From Byssochlamys sp. IMV 00236 (Eukaryota > Ascomycota > Eurotiomycetes > Eurotiales > Thermoascaceae): a stretch of 64,000 bases of DNA. The translations under genes and the position numbers were made by a program. Of this stretch, positions 47,579 through 59,260 are shown one piece after another (position 1 is the stretch's first letter; every line of letters begins with the position of its first letter). The notes beneath the pieces were generated by a model. That model had not been told where the DNA came from. It saw nothing but the letters and a program-made list of their open reading frames with translations, and did not search any database. The stretch lies in assembly GCA_001931875.2 (NCBI GenBank), contig MSJH02000279.1, positions 1 to 64,000 of the forward strand, in the 5' to 3' direction.

Positions 47579-48001
47579 ATGCCAAAGAAAGCGATATACA
47601 AACAACGCTCTATGGTTCAAGATTTTTCTGGTTTATACACGAATGGTACAAGGTCATGGGAGGATAAGCAACAAGCAACGCTTGATAAACTTACACATCC
47701 AGAATGGGGAGTTATAAAAGAAGAAGAGTTTCGTCCATTGACTCATAAACATCAAAATGACCTAGAAGATCTTCATCGAAATGGTCAGTTCATACAGGAT
47801 TTCTATTTCTGGCAGGCTAATTTAGGTGGCTACTGTATGGCTGACATGGTTCAAAGTAAGCTGATAAATACTACATTGACTACTAATAACTCACAATCAA
47901 CAGAAGTGCTCGTTTCTTCTGAAGGCGCGTTTCCTTTAGTAAGACGTATTGTCGATGGTGCGCCACATCCTGGAAGAAGAAGAAAGAAGCGCTCAGATTA
48001 A
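47579..48001 (+). CDS. Orphan soluble 140-residue protein
   Basis: Unspliced frame of 140 codons starting MPKKAIYKQRSM after a CT- and T-rich leader and ending in a basic GRRRKKRSD tail that could act in nuclear targeting. Charged and helical in the middle (LTHKHQNDLEDLHRNGQFIQDFYFWQ is split by no stop). No domain recognised. It converges with RPB5, 176 bp between stop codons. Confidence 0.6.
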   Translation: MPKKAIYKQRSMVQDFSGLYTNGTRSWEDKQQATLDKLTHPEWGVIKEEEFRPLTHKHQNDLEDLHRNGQFIQDFYFWQANLGGYCMADMVQSKLINTTLTTNNSQSTEVLVSSEGAFPLVRRIVDGAPHPGRRRKKRSD

Positions 48002-48177
48002 TTTTTTTTTACATGTGTGCGTGTGTTTATGATAATGGATCTGGTAATTCATGGCTGTATATTTGACAAACAATAGTAATAATAATAATTATAATAAAAA
48101 GGAGAAAGTTTTTATAAGGAGTTTTTTTATATAAATGACCCACTTCTTTTTTTTTAAATTATTATTGCTGTTGTTAT

Positions 48178-49122
48178 TTAAATACATAATCTATAACTGA
48201 CATATCGACCGGCAGTTTCACTCTCTCTTAAAATTTTGACAACCTACATAATGTGTTATGTATTTCTCTCTTTATTTCATTATGAATTATTACCTGTCCA
48301 CGCTTTAAGCCATAATATCTAGCAACTGGATCCGTATGTTGAATACGTGGCAATTGGGTTTCTTTCAAACGGCTATAAAAAAGAATTAATCAACTGTTCT
48401 ACTTAAAGCCCATTACTTACTATCTCTGCAACAAAGTAGCCTTTTCTTCTGGTGTCAATACTTCATGTTTAGGTACCAATACATGATGTGTAATATTGAC
48501 TAGTAACTCATTTTCTTGGAAAGATTCTAATGTATGCTTTGAAGGTAATTGTTGAATGACCTATTATATTTCGTTTAGTTTTCATGCTACTCTCATTCAT
48601 TATGTACATCATACCTTATTTGCTGAGGAAGTCATACTCTTTTGATAAATACAGATACCCTTGGGGATTTGCTGTTGTGCCATACGTTCGACATAACTAA
48701 TAATGTATAAGTATACAAATGAATGTATATTCATAATTATATTTACACTCTTAAAGGTTTAACACCGACTGAGGGATCTTTGGGAAAGAAGACAAGCAGT
48801 TGGTCAGTTGGATCGTCCTTTTTTTGCACTACAAATGTCAATTGATCTCGACTAGGAGAATGTTATTAAAATAAATACGCGTGTATGTATAGTAAAATCA
48901 ATACTTACTCAACATCACCAGAAGGAGCAAATGTACGCTTAAATGACTCCAAATCCATATCAAGCTCTGATTGAGAGACTAAATATCCCTATAATAACGT
49001 CTTAATCCTCTTTTTCTCTCGATGCTAATTTAATCTTATTTTACTCTATCATGAACCATTTGATGCGCAGTACGAAAAACTCTCCATAATCTAGTTGCCT
49101 CGTTGCTGTGACCTGAATCCAT
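48178..49122 (-). CDS. RPB5: RNA polymerase I, II and III subunit RPABC1 (Rpb5)
   Basis: Seven minus-strand exons: 49122-49045, 48988-48909, 48851-48747, 48696-48615, 48560-48421, 48372-48294 and 48243-48178; 209 residues (yeast 215). The jaw domain starts with [21 protein letters not shown]. The C-terminal assembly domain has the family's [12 protein letters not shown] and [13 protein letters not shown] blocks, then [12 protein letters not shown] and [19 protein letters not shown]. This is a core subunit shared by all three nuclear polymerases. The gene is divergent from GPI13, with 194 bp between start codons, probably a shared promoter. Confidence 0.97.
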
Positions 49123-49316
49123 TATGATGTGATGATGCTCGCTTTTTTTTTTTGTATGTTGTGTTCAAAAGAAGAGTTTTTTTTGTTTTTTTTTTTTCTT
49201 TTTTTTTTTTGAAGAAAACAAAAATCACTCAAAGGTGTAAACGTGACTGCAAAATTTTAGCCACACACATTACACACAACCCAGCACTTGCGGTCTGTCA
49301 TTTGTTTTTCTCCTTC

Positions 49317-52265
49317 ATGCGATTTCCCCTTCAGCCGTCGCTAGGGACAGTGTTGGCGATCCTGACTTGTCTTCAAGCGTTTGGAGTATACATTTATCTG
49401 AAGGGATTTCTTTTAACACGACAGACATTGAATATACGTGGGTATTCACGCACTCCCTGGGACCGTCTCCCTCTCTCATCTGCCTCATCACCGACCGTGT
49501 TGCCTTCTATTTCATCTGGATATGCATTTAATCGAACCATCATAATTGTCATTGACGCATTACGTTTTGATTTTTCAGTACATAGCAACCACACGGATCA
49601 TTACCTCAACAAGCTTCCTGTGATTCAACGACTCTTGGATACTCGGCCTCAGTCGTCACTTTTATTTCAATTTCGTGCTGATCCACCTACAACGACGATG
49701 CAGCGCATCAAGGGGTTGATGACAGGATCACTACCTACTTTTATCGATGTCGGTTCTAATTTTGCTTCATCCGAGGTACAAGAGGATCACCTTTTGCATC
49801 ACGTCAAACAGCGCTACAATAATATTTACTTTATGGGAGACGATACCTGGGTCCACTTATATCCGGATGTCTTTGATCGACCCGACCGTACCTTTGACAG
49901 CGACAGCTTCAAGATGCTTGATCTCGATTCAGTGGACGATTCGATCTTGTCTCACCTTTGGCCCCTGATGGCCAGTGACGACTGGGAACTCGCGGTCGCT
50001 CACTTTTTAGGGGTTGATCATTGTGGACATACCCATGGTCCGTCTCACCCCAACATGGCAAGAAAACTCAACCAGATGAACACGGTGATTGAAAGGATTT
50101 TGGATCAGGTCGATAACAATACCTTGTTTATTCTCATGGGCGATCATGGCATGTCTCCCGAGGGAGATCACGGAGGAGAAAGCTTGGAAGAGCTCATGAG
50201 TACTCTGTTTATTCATTCTGGAAGGCCGCTAGGTTTAGGTTCACATCCTGAGCCACAGGAAAAAACGTACTACCGACATCTTTTTGAACGTGTTCATGAT
50301 GCCCGGGTGAATAGGCTTGGATATGACATAAAGGCTATTTCGGAAAGGTTACGGTACGATGCTTCAAGCTATCCTGTCGTAGCTCAAGTGAATCTCGTGC
50401 CTACACTATCGTACCTTTTACAAGTCCCTATACCTTTTGGAAATCTTGGTGCTATCATACCTGACCTATTGTTACCTGACAAGCCATCAAACAGTAAGAT
50501 ATACAACCTACTTCATATCGTTGGACAGTTTCGCACCAATGCTCTGCAAGTATATGATTATCTCATTCATTATTCTCAGCAAACGAGGCAACCGGATTTT
50601 TCAACCACACAATTAGGACCTATCCTCAAGCATTTATACGACGCTGATAATATCATGTTTGAGCTTGCATCACAGGCATCATTCACGACATGCCTTGACA
50701 ATATCACCATTTTGTCTGAGGACCAGCAGGAGCAATATATAAACTTGATTGAGCAAGCACTTTTTGAATATGACGCGTTCTTGATCGACACAATTCAATA
50801 CTGTGAATCGATTTGGGCACAGTTTGACGCAGGATCCATGCTATTGGGAATAGCCCTCTTGGGGTTCTCTGTTGTTGTATCCATGCTGTCTATGAACTTT
50901 GAGATCACACGCAACCGTTTGCTCTATTCTACTCTATTTATGGTTCCCGTCTTGTTTGCGCTTCAGCCCTTTACCATAACACTATGGCAGCATGGATGGT
51001 TTGAGAAGATGAGCTATACGGATTGGCTAGGTGTTTTGTTTTCATTCTATGTGTGCTGTCTTTTCTCTTCAGTAACTTGCTTAAAGACAAATCCATTGTC
51101 TTTGGATTGGGGCCTTATATTTATGATTAGCCTTGTACAATCCTTTACTCTAGGCTCCAATAGCTACGTTGTCTGGGAAGATGCGAGTGTAAGATATGTG
51201 CTATCTGCTCTGTCGATTCTATGGTTTACTAGAAACTGTTTATCTACAAGACATGGTCTCAATCTGGCTAGGGTTGTCCAGGCAGCAAAAGAACCACTGT
51301 TGTTTCTGATCGTCGTACGATTGACAAGTGTGACAGGCCAATGTCGCGAAGAACAGTTCCCGTACTGCCAATACCTTCATCATGACTTTTTATCATTTGA
51401 CAGTTATTCCGCAACCTTTGTCTCCATCAGTTTTATTGCCACAGTCATCCTTGTCCTATTTTACTCATCTCTGCTGCTGAAGCGTAGTGTAGGCAAAGAC
51501 AGGGTACCACATAGCGTCTATCGGCTGTGCGGCATGGTTGTGGCTATCAGAATGGTTGTCGAAATTCATCAGAGTTCAACCGAAACTGCTACTGGCTGGG
51601 TGATGGTTCCAGTGGTGGTTCGAAAGATACTCGATGTCTACTTGCCACGTTTTGTCTATGCTCTGTGTGTATTTATCTCTGCATATGTGGTTCATCAAAG
51701 AACTTGTTACAGCAAGACACAGCAAGGCTGGGTATTACTGTTCATATGGAGTACGATGCTGGCCATGCTCCAACGACCACTTGCAAGCTTAATTCTTCTT
51801 CTTTCTCCTTGGGTAGTTCGTCTGTTATCTAATGGTGATCAAACAAGCTTGTTGTTAAGATTGACTCTCTTGCAGTTCTTTGGGCATCACCTCTTCTTTG
51901 TCACAGGCCACCAGGCGACATTTACTTCTCTACCATGGAAGGCAGCATTTGTAGGATTTGATGACATGAATTACTATGGTGGTATGGTCTTGGTGACACT
52001 TTCGACTTTGGCGGGGTATATCATCTCTTGGATAGGTTGGCTCGTTCTTCTGTCAAAGGAAGCCTCCAAACGGGATATCAAGCAATCTCTCTTTCTTTTG
52101 ATACTCATGCAGGCTGTTCCGACTTTCCTGTGTGCTATATTTGTATTTATTTTAAGACGACATTTAATGACCTGGAAGATATTCGCTCCCCGTTTCTTAT
52201 TTCAAATTTTGTTAGATATTGGTGCACACTTGGCAGCCAATGTGTTGGAAAGAATGTCTGCATAA
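49317..52265 (+). CDS. GPI13: GPI ethanolamine-phosphate transferase 3 (Gpi13/PIG-O)
   Basis: A single 2949-base exon, 982 residues, unusual among these intron-rich neighbours. An N-terminal membrane anchor (LGTVLAILTCLQAFGVYIY) is followed by an alkaline-phosphatase-like lumenal domain with VIDALRFDF, the HFLGVDHCGHTHGPSHP metal site and MGDHGMSPEGDHGGES. About ten membrane spans fill the C-terminal half. The ALRFDF form fits PIG-O rather than PIG-N or PIG-G. The enzyme adds phosphoethanolamine to the third mannose of the GPI precursor in the ER, the group later joined to protein by the transamidase containing PIG-U. In-frame ATGs further upstream lie in the T-rich leader. Confidence 0.93.
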   Translation: MRFPLQPSLGTVLAILTCLQAFGVYIYLKGFLLTRQTLNIRGYSRTPWDRLPLSSASSPTVLPSISSGYAFNRTIIIVIDALRFDFSVHSNHTDHYLNKLPVIQRLLDTRPQSSLLFQFRADPPTTTMQRIKGLMTGSLPTFIDVGSNFASSEVQEDHLLHHVKQRYNNIYFMGDDTWVHLYPDVFDRPDRTFDSDSFKMLDLDSVDDSILSHLWPLMASDDWELAVAHFLGVDHCGHTHGPSHPNMARKLNQMNTVIERILDQVDNNTLFILMGDHGMSPEGDHGGESLEELMSTLFIHSGRPLGLGSHPEPQEKTYYRHLFERVHDARVNRLGYDIKAISERLRYDASSYPVVAQVNLVPTLSYLLQVPIPFGNLGAIIPDLLLPDKPSNSKIYNLLHIVGQFRTNALQVYDYLIHYSQQTRQPDFSTTQLGPILKHLYDADNIMFELASQASFTTCLDNITILSEDQQEQYINLIEQALFEYDAFLIDTIQYCESIWAQFDAGSMLLGIALLGFSVVVSMLSMNFEITRNRLLYSTLFMVPVLFALQPFTITLWQHGWFEKMSYTDWLGVLFSFYVCCLFSSVTCLKTNPLSLDWGLIFMISLVQSFTLGSNSYVVWEDASVRYVLSALSILWFTRNCLSTRHGLNLARVVQAAKEPLLFLIVVRLTSVTGQCREEQFPYCQYLHHDFLSFDSYSATFVSISFIATVILVLFYSSLLLKRSVGKDRVPHSVYRLCGMVVAIRMVVEIHQSSTETATGWVMVPVVVRKILDVYLPRFVYALCVFISAYVVHQRTCYSKTQQGWVLLFIWSTMLAMLQRPLASLILLLSPWVVRLLSNGDQTSLLLRLTLLQFFGHHLFFVTGHQATFTSLPWKAAFVGFDDMNYYGGMVLVTLSTLAGYIISWIGWLVLLSKEASKRDIKQSLFLLILMQAVPTFLCAIFVFILRRHLMTWKIFAPRFLFQILLDIGAHLAANVLERMSA

Positions 52266-52383
52266 TTTATACCATTAATAAAAGCATATTCTTTATTAGA
52301 TTTCATATAAAAAAGAAGTGGGGGCATAATAAGCATATTCTTAGAGAGAAGGGAATCATATGATCATATTCATTTTTTTTTTT

Positions 52384-53292
52384 TTAGCTTTCATCGCTAT
52401 TCTCATCCTCCTCGTCTTCAGAAGGCTGTTGTGATTGTCGAGATGTAGAAGGCATAGGAAAAGCAATGGATACAGCTGGTCTTTCTTTTATGAGCTCTTC
52501 TAACCGAGCATCATCCTTTTCTACAATCAGGGCCTTGAGCCATTTAATCTCTCTTTCGAGTTCATGGACTTTTTGTTCCATTCGTTTTGCCTTTTCCGTC
52601 ATCTCACAAGCAGTACTTTGAAGGGCCTTTTCTCTCATTTTCTTTTTGATACGAAAACGAGCCGATGCAGCGGTATTTCTTTTTCGTTTATCTTCCTTTG
52701 ATAGTTTTTGAGATCTTCTGCTACCCGAACTCTCTACGCTGCTATAACTCCGTGCGCCATCTCCAATGACGGGTTCATCCTCTTTGCCTTCTTCACTATT
52801 TGAATGTATATGTTGCTGTTCCATATGTTGGTTATGTTGCATCAGAAATGAGTCGTCCAAGTGTTGCTTGACACTTGTCACTTCAGATGGTCTACTGTTA
52901 TTGTTCTCGGCCAAGAACATGGACTCATATTTTTGTGTGGAAGGATGCTGTTCCTCTGGAAAATAGAAAGGAGTGGGCGAGCTCAGGGCGCTTGAGTGTT
53001 GAGAAGGGTAAAGATCGACTGGTTTCTGGCTGATTGTCACGTGTGGTGTGTATCTATTGACAGTCTCTTGTAAAAATGATAAAATAAGTTAAAGGATGGT
53101 AAATATCTATATGTGTGTACCATGAGTCAACATCATATCTGAAGATGGATCGTCATCATCATAAAGAATGGCTATATGCTTTGATGATGAGGATGAATTG
53201 GGAGGATAGTTGGTTGCATAATAGTTTTCTGGTTGTGAGGTCGGTAGCATGAATTGACTTGACCAATCTGTTTGTTGTTTATTGTTCACCAT
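52384..53292 (-). CDS. bZIP transcription factor of the CYS-3/MetR/Met4 sulfur type
   Basis: Minus-strand exons 53292-53121 and 53066-52384; 284 residues. The N-terminal two thirds are low-complexity and acidic, likely an activation region. The basic region (about 184-207, KRKRNTAASARFRIKKKMRE) is of the form seen in Neurospora CYS-3, Aspergillus MetR and fission yeast Zip1, followed by a zipper to about residue 245 and an acidic tail. These factors switch on sulfur uptake and methionine genes. The start codon lies 201 bp after the stop of MET30, its usual negative regulator, in the same orientation. Confidence 0.82.
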
Positions 53293-53493
53293 CCCATCGA
53301 ATGAATGATATATGCTTTTGTCCTGTTATGTCTACCAGAAAAAAAAAAAAGAAGGAAAAGGGGGGCACGCATGAAGGATGTATGGACGAAAGGGGGGAAA
53401 GCAAAGTAATGGCTTGTGTTTTACAAAAAATGTCGTAATATCTTAAATTCGATAATACAGCACTTAAATCGCGTCATTTGTTATTTTTTATTA

Positions 53494-55344
53494 TCATTTT
53501 TGTATTCTGCCAAAGTCCCAGATTTTTATTTCTCCATTATCAGCGGCAGAGATAATTTTTGTATCACTCAATGCAACAGCCGTCACTGGGGAGCTATGTC
53601 CTTCGAGTGCATAAAGACAACGGCCCGTTTCCGTATCCCAGATACGTAATGTCTTGTCATGGGAACCAGAGACGATGTGAAGCTTATCAAAGTCAAGTCC
53701 CCAGATACCTTGGATATGACCAAACAACGTACGGAGGCATTGACCACTATGCAGATCCCAAATCTTGATGGTATTGTCAAGTGAGCTGGATATAATGATG
53801 GGTAGATCAGACGCAGTTGACTGTGAAGGTTTAAAAGGCTCAGCATTATTAGGGTATGTTGCAGGTGTTGGACGTATGACTTCTGTATTCGAACAACTCG
53901 TTCTCTGAACAAATACTTGTTGTTGTTCTGTACTGCGCTCAGGCAATGATGTTTTACTCTTTAGTCGATGTTTAAATCCATGTGGACTAGGTAGGGCAAC
54001 CTGTACCTGTCCGACATGTCCTCGATAGACTTGTATACATGAACGAGAGTGTAGATCCCATAAGCGAATGGTAGCATCGTCGCTACTTGAAATAAGCATT
54101 TGACCCTGTTGGCATATTCGAACGGAGTTGACCCACTCAGAGTGGCCGACGAGCGTACAACATTCTCCAATATCAAAGTTCCAAACGCGGATAGTATGAT
54201 CTGTAGATCCGCTCGCCAAAATACGAGAGTCAAAGTGTAGACTGAGGACACCGCCTGTATGACCTTCAAGGGTTCGGATGCACTGACCGGTATGATAATT
54301 CCAAATCTTGAGTGTATTGTCCATCGCACCTGTCACAAGCTTGGCATCATCAAATTGAAGGGCCCTCACTCCACGTGAATGACCTGTAAGTATCTTGATA
54401 AGTTCGCCTGTCTCTAGATGCCACACTCGTACGGTTTTATCGAGTGAGCCAGTAATGACTAATTTTGCAATTTCACAAAATTGAACACACATTACGCCAT
54501 CTGTGTGTCCATTGAGAGTGAGAAGGCTATGGTTATTATTCCGCCAATTTCTTTCAACTATTAAGCGTTCACTATAGACATCTTTCCAAGGCCTTCTACG
54601 CGGTGGCGGCGAAATCAAAGGTTGTGTATTTACTGTTTCAATTCGCTGCCTTTTGATATTACAGCTATCCTGAGGTGAGCCAATCGTAGGCGCAGGACCA
54701 CATGCAATCTGAATAGGTGATGTCGTGCTAGTGTCATTCATCATTCTTTTCCGTTTATAAGCAGATCTTGTCTTTTTATCTAATAAAGGTAATCCCCATC
54801 CACATTTCTCACACTTTTTATCAATATGTTGCTCACACATACGATGCCACAGTTGATCGTCATCGGCAATTTCTTTCCATTTGGTTGATACTTGTGCAGC
54901 GTGACATAGTGATTTCGCATCCAAGTGTGAGAATATCGCCAACGTTATCTCTTTTGGAAAGACTGATACAAAATCAATGCGGAGTAAGGGTTGCGTTGCA
55001 TTAAATAGAAATGATAATTGTGGCATACAGCAAGTGGATATTAGACCTTTAAGTATCAATATACGCTGATCTGAAGGTGCTGCTGCAAATAATGACCAGA
55101 TATGTGAAATAGCTTCCTTATCCGCTGTCGGTAATCGTTCGATTTCCTAATCATAAACAATTAAACTGTTGAACTTAAGTCAATTCTTTTCTACCTCTTG
55201 CACTTGTTGAGCGCTAAATTCATCTGGTCCTCTATTCTTTACTAAGTCGGGCCTATGTCTATAACATAATTTTTGCTTATTGCTGACTTGAGATGGAACA
55301 TGACGGAATAAGAATGAATGTAGCCTTTCTTTATCTTTGCTCAT
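53494..55344 (-). CDS. MET30: F-box/WD40 protein Met30 (SCON-2/SconB)
   Basis: Minus-strand exons 55344-55195 and 55146-53494; 600 residues. The N-terminus has LCYRHRPD and the AISHIWSLFAAAP block typical of Met30/SconB. The F-box is at about 107-154 (VFPKEITLAIFSHLD, then AAQVSTKWKEIADDDQLWHRMCEQH), followed by the CEKCGWGLPLL segment. WD40 repeats run from about 255 to the end with the usual GH...WD spacing, and a longer insert sits before the last repeats. Met30 is the substrate receptor of an SCF ubiquitin ligase that silences the sulfur bZIP activator when sulfur is plentiful. Confidence 0.96.
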
Positions 55345-55508
55345 AAAGAGAAAAAAATAAAAAAGGAAAAAAGGAAAGGGGGGATGGAGCTTATTTATTG
55401 ATTTAAAAAAACAAGGGCACGTGAGGACAAGACGATAGAACCGCTTTCCCCCTTTTTTGCGTAACTTGGGTTTTGTAATCTGCTTAAAAGCATACATAAT
55501 TTTATCCA

Positions 55509-57861
55509 TCATACTACTACTTCAGTCACTCGAATCGTGGGATTGGTTATTCCTGTTCTTTGTCTTTCCTTTAGTAATCTTTTCTCTTCTTTTTGCTTTT
55601 CTTTCAATATCCTTTTATCTTCCTTTATCCTTCTTTTCCTTTCTTTTTCTTTTTGCCTCCTTCTCTTTTGAATTCTGGAAGCTGAATTACTTCTAAAGAA
55701 CCACGTCTTCAAGCTAACCACTTCTTCTGGTTTCTTTTTTTTATCAACTGTACTATGTTTAGGAGGTTCTACCAATTTTGTTGTTGCACCCACGTTGCTT
55801 GCAAAGGTAACAGAAGTTTTACTACCACTTGCCCTCGTTCTGACAGAAGATAACGACCGACTAGCGGTGTTTGTTAACAAGTCGTACTTTGTGCTTGCAA
55901 TAGCATCGGACACGTCATCTGGCAAAAAGTCTTCTTCGGGATATTCAAAATCTGATGCATGCATATCCACTATCACTTGTCTATTGTTCTCCAATGACTT
56001 GGCCAATATTGTACTTCCATTCAAAGTCTGTTCATCCTTTTTCTCATCTGCTGTCCTCATGCCTCTTTCTTGGTCATCCTGATGGTCGGCTTTTTCGGAA
56101 ACAGCCGCAACATCAGCAGGCTTATTCACCGACACCGTCCTTGTGCGAATCGTTCTACCAAGCTTGAACAAGGGGACCGTTGTACCATGTATGACAACAG
56201 ACGAAAACACAATAAAGAGCACGACGGGTCCTACAATTTGAGTGGCTAGTGGTTTCTCCTTTCCTTCATAAACAGTCTCTAGCTCTTCCTTGGCAATCGT
56301 CGATAAAAAGACAGCACCAACGCCAATAGGTCCAAACCATCCGCTGAACACAGCCTCTCGATAGGTCTTGATGGCCGGCATTGCCGGTTTGAGCAAGACT
56401 ACAACAGGCAAACGGCGGAAAAATAAGACAAGGAAGGCTACAAGCACCATTCTCCATGGTTCCAAGCCAAGCTCGTGATTATTAAACTCCCACCAAGGCT
56501 ATTAAGAGGATGTTATTGAGCAAATTCATACACGATCGTATTTAGCTTACTATAATAGAGCCGATGTAAACGAATATAGCCAAATTTAGCATCATGTCAA
56601 TCACCTCTTGAAAATGAGCTTCTTCTGTCTCGCGCCTGAACCATTCATCCCATGAAAACGCGTTGCCAGCAACAAAGCATGCGAGTAGGTCATCACTGCC
56701 AGAGAATCCAGTAACGCTCATTAAGAAGAGCTAAAACAATAGAGTGAGTATGTTTTTCGCTTTTTGAGAAATTAACTTACTGCTAACGCAATGGCAAAGG
56801 ACAGAAATGATGGTTTGTCGATAAGACGACTATATTAGACATGTTAATCATGTTATATCTTGTTCCCATTCTTTTAAAACTGACCGTTTCTCCGACCATT
56901 GTAACGCCTTTCTGGCAATGTATCCAACGACAACGCCAATAACGCAGGAAAGAATGATTTGAAACAGACATGTTATGTAGATCCATTTACCAACCGCTTT
57001 TCCAACGCTGTCCTCCGATATTAAAAAAATGGCTAAAAACAGAAATGGAAAGCCCATACCATCATTGGCTCCACTGTGTATTACTGGCCGATAAGTAAAA
57101 AAATATTGAATAGGTCTTTTTTTTTTACCTTTCTGCAGCTAATGCATTTCGTACATGGGGAGGTACGTGTTTTTCTGCAAATCGCCCCTTAACAACAGAA
57201 TTTGCTAAAATCTAATAGCATACATCAGTTTTGGTTTTTTATTATTATTCGGACAAACTTACTGGATCAGTTGGACAAATACAAGCAGATATGACGAGTG
57301 ATTCAAGCTATAGAGTATTTAGTAATCCATTTTTATCATAGAAAGGTTGCTCTATCTATATATCTTACAAAACTAAGAGGACGAATAAGACCCCAGATAA
57401 GAGTACCGCTTACGAGCCACATGTATATCATGACGGGTATAAGAAACATAAGGACTGTGCGCCATTCTTTTTTCAAATAATGTCTATGAATAGACATAAG
57501 TATTTCATACATTATCATGAATTAACCTTACTGTGGTAGTTCGATACCAACTGCCATCACCTGGATGGCAATAATACATCGGGTCAATTGTTTAGTGATT
57601 TCATGATAGTCCTTCCAAGTATATGGATTAAGGCCATTTACAACCAATGGGCCGGCAAGAACTCCAACAAGGAGAGCAATGACTATATAAAGGAGTGAGT
57701 AGCCCTTTAAAATGACGTGGATCATTCTTACATGCTTCAGAGAGAAACAGTCTTTCTTTCAGGAACATTGATATATACCCAAAAAAGAGTATGCAGCCAC
57801 TAAATATGGCTATGGCTACTGTAAAGGTAGATATATCTCCTGGGATAACATCAACCGACAT
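55509..57861 (-). CDS. NHA1: Plasma-membrane Na+(K+)/H+ antiporter (Nha1/Sod2 type)
   Basis: Nine minus-strand exons: 57861-57732, 57682-57532, 57483-57369, 57307-57263, 57211-57129, 57073-56885, 56829-56781, 56730-56551 and 56498-55509; 643 residues. The CPA1 antiporter core has the CPTDPILANSVVKG ion-binding span, FAEKHVPPHVRNALAAESGANDG, FSGSDDLLACFVAGNAFSWD and GWFGPIGVGA. A cytosolic tail of about 200 residues ends in a highly charged Lys/Arg/Glu stretch. Fungal Nha1/Sod2 proteins expel sodium, lithium and potassium in exchange for protons. One donor is GTCAGT. Confidence 0.94.
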
Positions 57862-58388
57862 TGATATGTGTTACTGAAAATGATCAAATGGGAAATGAAA
57901 GGAGGAGAGAGAGAGAGAGAATGAGAGCGGAAAACAGAGGAATATATACACATACATACAAGCATGCTGCGTTAATTGAAATTTTTAGCTTGTCAAAATG
58001 CAAGTTTTAATATAAACTGCCCTGTTCAGTAGCAGGATACACACAGAAAAGGGCTGTTGTTATAGGCAGATTTGTTATGTTATGAACTCAATTGGCTCGG
58101 AATATATCTTTTTCATTTTTTTTTTCTTAAAAAGACTTTTTCAATTGTGTGCTTTTTCTATCATACCATTGTTAGATCCATAATGACGATCATGTATGTG
58201 TTTGCCAACAATAATGTTGAAAGAGGTGCTGTACTGAGTTTAAACTTTGTGATTTGCATACTACTGTTGTTGATGCCACAGAAACGTCGATGATCCTCAC
58301 AACCCCCTTTAATTTTATAAACAGCAAAATACTGATCTCCTTATGAAGCCTTTTCGCTCTCTTTCTCTTTTATAACTGTAATAAACAA

Positions 58389-59125
58389 ATGAAATCCTTG
58401 CATTGCGTCTATAACAATGGCAGATTTGCTGATGATTACACGCCTGATCTCCAAGGATTTGTAAGAGTGTAGCTTGATTACGAATACATAAAGCTCTGAC
58501 ATATATTGAATGATAGATGAGCCCTCACGATTTTATCTCTATCATGAACACGTTTAATAGTGTGGCAGAAAGCTTTTCGCCTTATGTTCCTATGGCAACC
58601 AATATATTCATGGCTGTCGTTACGTTCATAAGTCTGATCACAATGATAGGTACCATACGCTATACGCAGCATGTTGAAGTCGTACTGGTTTTACCAATCT
58701 CCTTTTTATGTATTACTGTTTTGCTCATCATCTGGAGACGTCGTAGAAATATAAAGGTAAGATAAAGATGTATGTAGAGTTGATTTGAATAATAATGATT
58801 TTGAAAGTTTGAAAAAGAAATGACAAGACTATGCTCTTGTATGAATGCTACTGAAAATGTTCGTGGAATTAACTTTAAGCTATCGTATTTGACTCCTGAT
58901 CAAAAAGTATCTAATGAACCTACATCAATTTATGTAATAGAAGGAATCTATTAACCAAGTTTATTCTTTATTAATCATTCCATTCATTAGGCTATTACTA
59001 TTGAATTCGACGATCGATATAATCTCTTACATCAAATATCCAGATCTAATTCGTCACCTCCGGCTTACTCGAGCTTACAGATACCAGTCAACATTTATTG
59101 TCCCAATCAAAGTCAAGTAAAATAA
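58389..59125 (+). CDS. Small two-TM protein with C-terminal PPxY motif
   Basis: Exons 58389-58460, 58517-58756, 58808-58933 and 58991-59125, all joined in phase zero by 51-57 nt introns; 190 residues. Two adjacent hydrophobic segments (about 49-69 and 79-98, ending WRRRRNIK) form a hairpin with both ends probably cytosolic. The tail contains NSSPPAYSSL, a PPxY motif of the type bound by WW domains of Rsp5/Nedd4 ubiquitin ligases. I recognise no named family. A role as a ligase adaptor is inference from this architecture only. Confidence 0.6.
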
Positions 59126-59260
59126 AATGTTCGGAGTTGAATTAATTGCTTCGTAAAATCTAATTGGTACTAGTTTGTACAAAAGGGGGGTGATGATCAA
59201 TGAGAAATTAGATAGACTTTCTTTTTTTTTTTTCTCTTCCTTCCTTTATTATTATTAATC

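Noticed and set aside
58183..58293. 36-codon plus-strand frame with one hydrophobic helix upstream of the PPxY gene
   Set aside because: Too short, no promoter or splice support, and separate from the next gene's first exon.
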